Shown in pieces: positions 47,003-53,723 of a stretch of DNA of 60,999 nucleotides. The translations under genes were made by a program, and so were the position numbers. The first letter of the stretch is position 1, and every line of letters starts with the position of its first letter. The notes below the pieces were generated by a model. It was not told the DNA's origin. It saw nothing but the letters and a program-made list of their open reading frames with translations, and made no database searches. This DNA comes from a virus, in the IMG/VR virus record IMGVR_UViG_3300045051_001011, positions 1 to 60,999 of that record. One strand, given 5' to 3'.

Positions 47003-47550
47003 CACTCCACCACCCAGCATTCACCACGGGCCAGGAATTGTTCCTTGGTCCACTTGCGCTCTTCCATGGAACGAGCGGCAGCAATAAATAATACGCCTTC
47101 TGTCGGCTCACTCGATCCTTCGCACCAGACAAAATGTGTCACGTTGCCGTTCTCCCAACCGATCAGTACATCATCGCCGTACTTCGGCCTCCAGGCCGTA
47201 GTGGGTCGGTAAATGGTCTGCAGCTCGCTGACGTATGTGAGATCATTGCGGAACACCGGAACAATTCTATCAGCAACGGTCGGCCACTCCACCCCGCGCA
47301 GGTCGAGCACCAGTGGGTCGGCGAGCAGGGCGGCCTGGGCACACCCCCAAAGTTCACGGTAACCTTCGTCTGATTGTGGGTACATGTGGACTTTCAACCA
47401 GGCAAGATAGCCAGCTTCATCAACTTTTTGGGCCATACCTTGGCGGGCCAGCTTCCAAAGACCAGTAATCAGCGATCCTGGACTTCCTGTTGGAGCGCCA
47501 AGTTCGAGCAAAGCTTCTTCGAGGGTAAGCATCTTTTCACTCATTGTCAT
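47002..47550 (-). CDS. Hypothetical protein, 182 aa
   Basis: The start at 47550 follows CGGAGGACGGTG and overlaps the upstream gene. Soluble with many Trp/Leu/Glu residues. The final part (GVLFIAAARSMEERKWTKEQF) is typical of compact domains. Not recognised. Confidence 0.65.
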   Translation of the reverse strand: MTMSEKMLTLEEALLELGAPTGSPGSLITGLWKLARQGMAQKVDEAGYLAWLKVHMYPQSDEGYRELWGCAQAALLADPLVLDLRGVEWPTVADRIVPVFRNDLTYVSELQTIYRPTTAWRPKYGDDVLIGWENGNVTHFVWCEGSSEPTEGVLFIAAARSMEERKWTKEQFLARGECWVVE

Positions 47551-47761
47551 CACCGTCCTCCGAACTTTCGGTCAGCGACGCTGCAACGCCTGCTGCAACT
47601 ATGGCGAGTACGGCCACCGCAAATACGGTTCCAGCACGCTCACAAGCGCTCCATTCCGAAAAGTTGTAGTCGTATTTGATGAACACCGCAGCGGCCACAG
47701 TCAATACAGCCACCAGCAGCGCCGACATCACGACCACGATGCCACGAATTGTTTTACGCAT
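47537..47761 (-). CDS. Small membrane protein, 74 aa
   Basis: The start at 47761 (MRKTIRG) has GAGGAGGAAGAGA immediately upstream, inside the end of the preceding gene. Two transmembrane helices (about 7-28 and 43-62) and an acidic tail (SSEDGDDNE). Size and topology also fit a small holin or antiholin, but it is in the opposite arm from the other lysis-type genes. Confidence 0.6.
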   Translation of the reverse strand: MRKTIRGIVVVMSALLVAVLTVAAAVFIKYDYNFSEWSACERAGTVFAVAVLAIVAAGVAASLTESSEDGDDNE

Positions 47762-49046
47762 TCTCTTCCTCCTCATGCTTTCTTTCTTCGTATAACATCA
47801 TGCCCACAGTCAGTGCAAACGGGCTCATCAGGTCGTAGAAAACCGCCGGTATGACGTACACGATGAACTTCAAAAGATCCTCGGCGATCCCAAACAGCTT
47901 GGCAAACATGCCGTAAACCGTGGCCTCCCGGGCTTCCTGGATGACTTTCTCCTCAACGGTTGCCGCACCTCCATCAGTGTTCATGATCACTGCCAGATAC
48001 GGTGCGCGTTCCTTGGTGGCGGCTTCGGCGGCTTTGGCGGCCTTGGTGTAGGTATTGTAGTACTGCCAGCGGAGGCTTTGGTTACCCTCCTTGCCGAGGG
48101 AGGTTTCGGCATCGTAGAGCGGGCGGTACTTGGCGACCAGTGCGTTGTTCTCCTCGATGACCTTGAGCAGCCGCGCCGACTCCGAAGCAGCCAGTTCTTC
48201 CTTGGCCGTAGCGGCTTTGACGGCGCTCGACTTGCTGACGACTGCCTCGATCTTGACTTCTTCGCCGCTCTTGAACTGGTCGTAGTTGACCTTGATGGTG
48301 GCGAACATGGCGAAGGCGATCACGATGACGCCAAACAGCACGAAGGCTCCAGCGAGCGCTCGGTTTGGCCCCTTGCCGGTCATCCAAAAGTGCCGCGCAG
48401 CAGTGAAGGCGATAGCAGAAAAAAGAGTCATGATGAGGCCGGTGGTGACGGCAATCGCCCAGGCACGTCCGCCGTCGTGCATGTAGGTCGTGATGTGGTA
48501 GGCGCTCATCACCAGGGAGCCAAGGCCGACGATGACGATGACGGCGAGCATCATCAGCGGTGAGCTATGGACCGTGTGTACCGCCTTTTTCTTCTGCTCC
48601 TCCGGAGCCCTTTCGGCGGGTTTGTCCTGGGGTGGCTGTGCTGCAGCCGGTACTGCTGGCTCTTCGGCCGTGACAGGCTCCGGCATTGGGCCAGCCTCGG
48701 GCTCCTCCTCGGCGACACCGGCCAGTATCTTGGTCATGCTGGGCGCCGTGTTGCGAAGCGGAGGACGCGCAGCGGGAATCGGTGGGCTGCTGATCTCCAC
48801 ATCCGCGGGCACAGGCTTGCCCTTACGCTGTAGAGCGCCGGTCTTGGCGGCGTGGTCAAAATCAAAGCCGGAGAATTCCGGGCTGTTGGCAAGCCCCAAA
48901 ACCTGCTGCATGACGATGCCTTTCCGGTCCCAGTCAATGAAATCCTGGACCTTGGCGATTACGCCTCCCTGGCGGAACAGCACCTTGGTGCTGCCCTGTA
49001 TATATTCGAGGCCGGTGTTTTTGTATTTCTTGACTTCGATTGCCAT
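47754..49046 (-). CDS. Large multi-pass membrane protein, 430 aa
   Basis: The start at 49046 (MAIEVKKYKN) follows AGAGGTAAT. It has a cytoplasmic-looking N-terminal domain (1-90), a long Pro/Ala/Glu-rich linker (about 90-160), three hydrophobic helices (about 164-180, 196-214, 232-250), a large Lys/Glu/Ala helical region (about 255-375) and a final hydrophobic region (about 382-418) with a charged tail. No family recognised. It directly follows the helicase motif-I gene; whether they cooperate is unknown. Confidence 0.7.
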   Translation of the reverse strand: MAIEVKKYKNTGLEYIQGSTKVLFRQGGVIAKVQDFIDWDRKGIVMQQVLGLANSPEFSGFDFDHAAKTGALQRKGKPVPADVEISSPPIPAARPPLRNTAPSMTKILAGVAEEEPEAGPMPEPVTAEEPAVPAAAQPPQDKPAERAPEEQKKKAVHTVHSSPLMMLAVIVIVGLGSLVMSAYHITTYMHDGGRAWAIAVTTGLIMTLFSAIAFTAARHFWMTGKGPNRALAGAFVLFGVIVIAFAMFATIKVNYDQFKSGEEVKIEAVVSKSSAVKAATAKEELAASESARLLKVIEENNALVAKYRPLYDAETSLGKEGNQSLRWQYYNTYTKAAKAAEAATKERAPYLAVIMNTDGGAATVEEKVIQEAREATVYGMFAKLFGIAEDLLKFIVYVIPAVFYDLMSPFALTVGMMLYEERKHEEEENA

Positions 49047-49047
49047 A

Positions 49048-49341
49048 TTACCTCTCCAGCCACGCTGCAAATTTCCGAGAGTATGCCTCGGGGTTACGGT
49101 GTTCTTCGGGAGCCGACGCGATGAAAATGTCGGCAGGATCTACACCCATCTCAATCAATTCATCGCGCCACTGCTCGCACAATGAGTTCGGCGCAATTAC
49201 CATAGTCGGCATTTTGCGGTGCTGTGCGATGAACGATGCGGTCAGTGTCTTGCCGAGTCCACAGGCAAAATTGAGACAGAAGAAAAGCGAATCGGAAAAA
49301 CGGGCAAATGCCTGTCGCTGGTATCCACGAAGTTGCTTCAC
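49048..49341 (-). CDS. SF2 helicase fragment with motif I (Walker A), 97 aa
   Basis: GTG start at 49341 after GAGGAGATCACT. The product begins LRGYQRQAF (Q-motif-like), carries Walker A CGLGKT (residues 27-32) and a motif Ia-like APNSLCEQWRDEL, and stops after AAWLER, before any motif II. The missing motifs II-VI are in the upstream gene at 49389-50726, transcribed first. Together they form one helicase cut in two with swapped order. The motif-I half cannot hydrolyse ATP alone. Confidence 0.75.
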   Translation of the reverse strand: MKQLRGYQRQAFARFSDSLFFCLNFACGLGKTLTASFIAQHRKMPTMVIAPNSLCEQWRDELIEMGVDPADIFIASAPEEHRNPEAYSRKFAAWLER

Positions 49342-49355
49342 AGTGATCTCCTCAA

Positions 49356-49393
49356 GCAATCAGGCAATGAGTACCTGCTTTGCTACTATCATT
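49356..49393. promoter_or_regulatory. Recurrent intercistronic element, copy J
   Basis: The plus strand reads CAGGCA, 17 bp, TACTAT. Sits precisely between the two halves of the split helicase. Confidence 0.65.
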
Positions 49394-50726
49394 CGAAACG
49401 AAAAACGTCCTTGGTATTAGACGAAGCAAGCAGCTCCTGGCCGACGTTCAAGGCCATGATGTTGCGCTCCTCGACTGATTTTTGCACGTATATCTGGTAG
49501 GCGAACTTCGGTGTCTTACTTTGACCACGAAGCAGCCGGTGCTGTGCCTGATGGTGGTGCTCGACCGAAGCCCCACAAACATACCACACCATGTAGTTCG
49601 CGTCACGCAAGCAGTTGAGCCCATAGCCTGCGCTGGCCTGATTTGCCAGAAACACGCGTGCCTCGCCGCTGGCAAATAGGCGCTCAGATACCTCTTTCGC
49701 CAACTTGCTTTCCGATCCGGAGTACCGGACATGCGAGACGCCCATCTTATCCAGGCGTTCGCTGATTGAGTCGAAGGCATTGGTGCGCGAGCACCACACC
49801 ACGACCTGATTCTTGTCGGTGTCGATTTCTTCGAGTAACTCTTCCAGTTCGTCGAGCTTGGGATTCTCGGATAGCGGGCGGTAGGTGACCGTGCCAGTCT
49901 CCTCATCCTTTATGGGCTCAAAGCCGTTGCAGATATCTTGCAGCCTGACCACCAGCTCCAGAGCTGGTGCTTTGCCGAGGACGAGCTGGTCGGTGAAGCC
50001 AAGCTCAATCAGTTCGTTGGCGAGCTTCTTCGCGGCTTTGCCGATGGTGACCGGGCGTTTGATTGGCTCGTAGATGTACTTGTCCTTTCTGATGTCAAAC
50101 ACGTCTTCGCGTTCAACGGTCATCGTCACATGAGCTACGCGGCGCATCAGTTCATCCTGATGCAGGAACGGCGTGTAAGTCTTGTGCACCATGATGTGGT
50201 CGAGCTTTTCTTCATTGATGCCGAATTCATTCGTGATTCTTACACGTGAGGCTTCGAGCTGTGGATCGCCACCAAACCGGTAAGCGTTGACCATCCGCTT
50301 CCGTATGGCTGTGTAGTCCTTCTGGCTGATGATGACGCGCCGACCGCGCGCAGTTCGGAGGTTGGTCATGACACAGTAGCGCTCCGCAAAGGCGTAGGGG
50401 CTTTCAGGGAAAAACTCACGCGACAGGAATTGGTACTGGTCGATCATATTCATCGGAGACTTGGACTTGAGCGTACCGGTGAGGATAGCCCGAGAATGCG
50501 TGTAGCGTTCGAGCAGCTTGATCATCCGGCAGCGCTGGCTCTTCTTGTCCTCGGTCATGGCCTGGGTGGTCTTGATCCATGAACTCTCGTCGAGTACCGC
50601 GAATACTTTGCCGCTGAAGTACTTCAGGAACTTATGCACGACAGAAGGCAAATCACCAAAAACGGGCTCTTTCTTACCTTTCAGCGCACCGCTGAAATTC
50701 TGTGTTGGCACGATCAGGTACTTCAT
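49389..50726 (-). CDS. SF2 helicase fragment with motifs II-VI, 445 aa
   Basis: Starts MKYLIVPTQNF (ATTGAGGAGCAGCG upstream). Motif II is LDESSW (residues 45-50) with the following IK, motif III LTGT (82-85). The C-terminal RecA-like domain has WCSRTNAF (motif IV region), ASAGYGLNC (motif V) and QAQHRLLRGQS (motif VI, arginine finger, near residue 400). Walker A is absent. It needs the 97-aa product of the next gene to be complete. SNF2/DEAD-type phage helicases usually have both on one chain. Confidence 0.8.
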   Translation of the reverse strand: MKYLIVPTQNFSGALKGKKEPVFGDLPSVVHKFLKYFSGKVFAVLDESSWIKTTQAMTEDKKSQRCRMIKLLERYTHSRAILTGTLKSKSPMNMIDQYQFLSREFFPESPYAFAERYCVMTNLRTARGRRVIISQKDYTAIRKRMVNAYRFGGDPQLEASRVRITNEFGINEEKLDHIMVHKTYTPFLHQDELMRRVAHVTMTVEREDVFDIRKDKYIYEPIKRPVTIGKAAKKLANELIELGFTDQLVLGKAPALELVVRLQDICNGFEPIKDEETGTVTYRPLSENPKLDELEELLEEIDTDKNQVVVWCSRTNAFDSISERLDKMGVSHVRYSGSESKLAKEVSERLFASGEARVFLANQASAGYGLNCLRDANYMVWYVCGASVEHHHQAQHRLLRGQSKTPKFAYQIYVQKSVEERNIMALNVGQELLASSNTKDVFRFE

Positions 50727-50735
50727 CGCTGCTCC

Positions 50736-51071
50736 TCAATAAATATCCGGCATTGCTGCAACTGCTGCGGACGGTTCAAACTTCTCAACCGGCTGTGGCT
50801 TTGCAAAAACTGGCTTTACCGCCGGCTCTTTCCAGCTTGGCCCAAGCTTGTTGTGCAACTTGTTGTGACACCACCGGCAAAGCCATACCACATCCGTCCA
50901 GTGTTCACGCAAATATGACCAGTGGTGGGCCTCGATCATGCGCTTGGCAAAGCGTTTACCGCACTTCTCACATACGCATGGTTTGATGAGCTTGCCGCGC
51001 CGCACGGCGTTCTTGACCGCCCACTTCGCACGCTCCTGGTCGGGCCACAGCTCGCGGTAGCGTTTGCTCAT
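50736..51071 (-). CDS. HNH-type endonuclease, 111 aa
   Basis: Two zinc pairs flank the HNH core: CEKCGKRF (about 34-41), IEAHHWSY (His49-His50), then CRWCHNKLHN (about 66-75). The order CxxC, HH, CxxCHNxxH is that of HNH nucleases with a structural zinc. ATGA overlaps are absent; nine bases separate it from the helicase gene. It may act in DNA processing or be a free-standing homing-type enzyme. The tail after residue 80 is Pro/Ala-rich. Confidence 0.7.
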   Translation of the reverse strand: MSKRYRELWPDQERAKWAVKNAVRRGKLIKPCVCEKCGKRFAKRMIEAHHWSYLREHWTDVVWLCRWCHNKLHNKLGPSWKEPAVKPVFAKPQPVEKFEPSAAVAAMPDIY

Positions 51072-51481
51072 ATTTCCTCCGGCTTCATTGCGTAATCGAC
51101 ATGCCTGGGCAGACGGATCGAAAGACTCTTGTACTTGAGTATTTCTTCCGCAGTAAAGCAGATGGACTGACTGGTACGCTTATCCCAAGCCAATATCAGT
51201 ATCCAGTGCTTCTTGTAGTTCTGGCGGTAAAACAGCGGCTGAGACTTCTTGAACGCTATCTTGCCGCTGGCATCCGAGCACTTAAATTCTATCATTGTGG
51301 CGTTGGTCTGGTACCTGTCAAGTGGTAACTTTAATACGTCAGGAAAACCAGGGATAGTCTCCTCCGTTTCGATGCAGAAAAAAGATGCCTCGCCCAGGGC
51401 GGAAAGGCGCTTGACGACAGCGCCCTTGAACTCCGTTTCGTCGGCAAACGGTCCTTCTACCAGACCGGGCACTACCCTCAT
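51068..51481 (-). CDS. VRR-NUC/resolvase-like PD-(D/E)XK nuclease, 137 aa
   Basis: Glu17 in DETEFKGAVV, Asp48 in PGFPDVL, Glu65-x-Lys67 in MIEFKCSD and a following Gln in KKSQPLFYRQ give the E...GxPD...ExK...Q order of VRR-NUC and related nucleases. Such enzymes cut branched DNA. It overlaps the HNH gene by four bases and its ATG overlaps the upstream stop. A GCAGAAAAAAG variant of the dispersed motif lies in it. Confidence 0.7.
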   Translation of the reverse strand: MRVVPGLVEGPFADETEFKGAVVKRLSALGEASFFCIETEETIPGFPDVLKLPLDRYQTNATMIEFKCSDASGKIAFKKSQPLFYRQNYKKHWILILAWDKRTSQSICFTAEEILKYKSLSIRLPRHVDYAMKPEEI

Positions 51482-51651
51482 ACCCGCCCCCTGTCTTCTT
51501 CGTCGAACTCAATCCCAAGCTGGGCTGCCTCGTCTTCGGTAATGGGGTCAACGCAGCTTGAGCACGGTGGATTTATGTGGCACGAGCACCCGCGCAGATT
51601 CCGTAGCGCTGCAATCTGTTCTTCAGTCAGTTCAATGGCTTCAAGCTTCAT
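51478..51651 (-). CDS. Cys-rich mini-protein, 57 aa
   Basis: ATG at 51651 overlaps the stop of the TOPRIM gene (ATGA) with TAGGAGTAACAT upstream. It holds a Cys cluster CSCHINPPCSSC (residues about 22-33) that can bind one zinc, flanked by acidic helices. Its stop overlaps the next ATG. Probably a small adaptor; function unknown. Confidence 0.65.
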   Translation of the reverse strand: MKLEAIELTEEQIAALRNLRGCSCHINPPCSSCVDPITEDEAAQLGIEFDEEDRGRV

Positions 51652-52625
51652 ATGTTACTCCTATCGTCTTCGTCGAACAATCCGGGTTGCTTCGAGTAGT
51701 CGTTCTCGATGACGGGCACACGCTGCCAAAGCTCGGGCTTCCGCACGAACTCTTCCGCGTGTTGGAGGGTGGCTTTTTCTTCTGCTTGCCGCTCCAATGC
51801 CGCATCCATGAGGTCTTGGTCGACCAATTCGACGATCCTCTGCTCAATCAGGTCGTCGAGGATCTTGGGGTTCAGGGCGTCAAGCTCCCAGGACGACTCG
51901 CCGTGGATGCGGATGTAGGCTTCGGCTCTGGAGTCGGTGATCTTGGCTGGATTGGGAGGCGGCTGGTACTCCTCGACCTGCTCCATGTTCAAAGCGATGC
52001 GGTCGATGGTGAGGCCCAGCTCACCATGGGTGAATTCGACCAGCCGCTCCTCGATGTCGCGGGTCATGTCGATGCCCGAGGGGTCATGGTCACCCAGGTG
52101 GATGATGGTAACCGGGCGCCGGCAGCCCTTCGACTTTTCGAGCAGGCGCTGGGCTGCGTGCCACATTTCGGACTGGCTGGTGTAGCCTCGGCAGCTGAAG
52201 CACGAAACATCGTGACGCTGGGCGACTTGCTCGATGACACCGATCAAGGCGTCTTTTTCGACCCAGACCTCCACGTAGTTGGGCTGGTCTTCCCAAAGGT
52301 CGATGCGGTATTGGTTGGCAGCTGCGGAAATGATGTCGCCCGGGGTGTTCCAGTGCGGCAGACTCCGAATGTACCGGGTCCGGTCCTCTATGGCGTACCA
52401 GTCGATGCGGCCAGTCAGGCGGCCGTTGGAAATCAGCTCGCCGATGTTTTTGTAGCTGCGCTCATTGTTTGGGATAATTCCACGAGCGACGAGCTGATAG
52501 TAGACCTGCCGCAGGGTAAGTGAGTAGCCAGCGTCACCGTACTCCTTGATGATGGCATTGATCTGCTTGATCAACGCAAGGCCGGCCATCCTGATCTTTA
52601 TTTCACGGTACTTCATTATTGGCAT
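51648..52625 (-). CDS. Spo11/TopoVI-A-like protein with TOPRIM domain, 325 aa
   Basis: Residues 37-45 (LTLRQVYYQ) match the LTxRxIYY segment that carries the catalytic tyrosine of Spo11/TopoVI-A. A TOPRIM domain follows: Glu123 in WVEKDALIG and Asp179/Asp181 in GDHDPSG. Gly-Tyr in CRGYTSQSE also fits. Such proteins cut DNA by a tyrosyl intermediate, usually with a GHKL-ATPase B subunit, which I do not see. The start at 52625 (MPIMKYREIK) has GGGAGAAG ten bases upstream and overlaps the thyX end. The C-terminal ~130 residues are acidic. Confidence 0.75.
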   Translation of the reverse strand: MPIMKYREIKIRMAGLALIKQINAIIKEYGDAGYSLTLRQVYYQLVARGIIPNNERSYKNIGELISNGRLTGRIDWYAIEDRTRYIRSLPHWNTPGDIISAAANQYRIDLWEDQPNYVEVWVEKDALIGVIEQVAQRHDVSCFSCRGYTSQSEMWHAAQRLLEKSKGCRRPVTIIHLGDHDPSGIDMTRDIEERLVEFTHGELGLTIDRIALNMEQVEEYQPPPNPAKITDSRAEAYIRIHGESSWELDALNPKILDDLIEQRIVELVDQDLMDAALERQAEEKATLQHAEEFVRKPELWQRVPVIENDYSKQPGLFDEDDRSNI

Positions 52626-53239
52626 TGTTCTACTTCTCCCATGTCGAAAATCTCTGGCATGTTGCGCCGCAACTCCTGGTACAGTGGAATGGTGAGTGCG
52701 CGCATTTGCGGATGCGCTGCTTTCTCGACGGCGCGCAGCTTCAGGAAGTGACGCCACTCACGGAAGTTCGCGGTTATGATGATTTCGGTCTTGGTGCTGT
52801 TGTTGAGCACTTGGCGGGCTTGCTGGGGAGTCTGGCCAAGCTGAAGCAATCGAAGATATGACGACTCGCTGTCTTGACAGGCTATAAGCCACAGCGCATC
52901 TGGTGCATCACTTTGGCCATGCCAGATCGGTCGCACAAACGTGCACTCGCCTGCGTTGCCGTAGTTCACATACCGGGTGGACTCCTGGGCGAAACTGGCA
53001 ATGCGGTGGCGCACCAGTTCATGAGACACGCCCCGGTCGGTGACGAAGCGCACAGATAGGCTGGCGTGCTCGATCATCGCAAGATGCCCGCGCTTGACAA
53101 GCATTTCGACAAACTTTATGGCACTGTCTGCGGTAATCTTATCTTCGGACTTGTAGCAGGTCCGCCCGATACGCTCGATGGCCAAATAGGGCTGCTCGGT
53201 CATCCACTCAATTTGGTAGCTTTGTTCAACGATCTTCAT
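52616..53239 (-). CDS. thyX: Flavin-dependent thymidylate synthase, 207 aa
   Basis: The ThyX signature RHRIASFAQESTRY (residues 77-90) is intact. Makes dTMP from dUMP with FAD, NADPH and methylene-tetrahydrofolate, raising thymidine supply for phage DNA. Length is normal. It overlaps the DUF3310 gene upstream by 14 bases and the TOPRIM gene downstream by 10. Confidence 0.95.
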   Translation of the reverse strand: MKIVEQSYQIEWMTEQPYLAIERIGRTCYKSEDKITADSAIKFVEMLVKRGHLAMIEHASLSVRFVTDRGVSHELVRHRIASFAQESTRYVNYGNAGECTFVRPIWHGQSDAPDALWLIACQDSESSYLRLLQLGQTPQQARQVLNNSTKTEIIITANFREWRHFLKLRAVEKAAHPQMRALTIPLYQELRRNMPEIFDMGEVEQCQ

Positions 53240-53723
53240 GCTCTACTCCTTGTTCGGCCTGCAGCCGCTTGATCTCGTCATTGATGTACCACGCGGCTTT
53301 CTGCAGGTCTTCGATGTGCTTGGCCGGGTCTTTCTTACCGGCACGCCACAAATACTTTATGGCATTACCAATGTTGAAATTGTGCCGGCGTGTAATGACG
53401 ATGCATTCGACTGGCTTTCCACAGTGTTCGCAAGCAGGACCGTCCTGATAGTGATGGGGGTGATTCACGTGATCGTTCTTGACATCATCGCCGAGTTCGT
53501 AATTTTGTCCGACGTTAATTGCCGCACCTTCGACATGTGACTCTGGTTTTGGTGTGACCGGTACCTTGCCTGTTCCCAGACCAAGGCGGCTGGGTGGTGT
53601 TACCCAACCTACTTTGTCACCTTCCCATGTTACGATGCATCCGCACGACGCGAACATTTTACCTGATAATGCACCGCCAGTCTGCAAAGTGCCGCGCTTG
53701 TGAATCGGGCATGTCAATTTCAT
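53226..53723 (-). CDS. DUF3310 protein with N-terminal Cys-rich region, 165 aa
   Basis: The C-terminal ~65 residues contain the DUF3310 core: NHPHHYQ, then NIGNAIKYLWRAGKK and AAWYINDEI. DUF3310 proteins are common in phage nucleotide-metabolism clusters, with no settled activity. The N-terminal part has Cys5, CGC near residue 27 and CEHC near 98, suggesting metal binding. It sits between polymerase and thyX and is coupled to both. Confidence 0.8.
   Translation of the reverse strand: MKLTCPIHKRGTLQTGGALSGKMFASCGCIVTWEGDKVGWVTPPSRLGLGTGKVPVTPKPESHVEGAAINVGQNYELGDDVKNDHVNHPHHYQDGPACEHCGKPVECIVITRRHNFNIGNAIKYLWRAGKKDPAKHIEDLQKAAWYINDEIKRLQAEQGVEHEDR

Noticed and set aside
49048-50726. Explaining the two helicase genes as a simple frameshift
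   Set aside because: The motif-I part is downstream of the motif II-VI part in transcription order, which a frameshift cannot produce.
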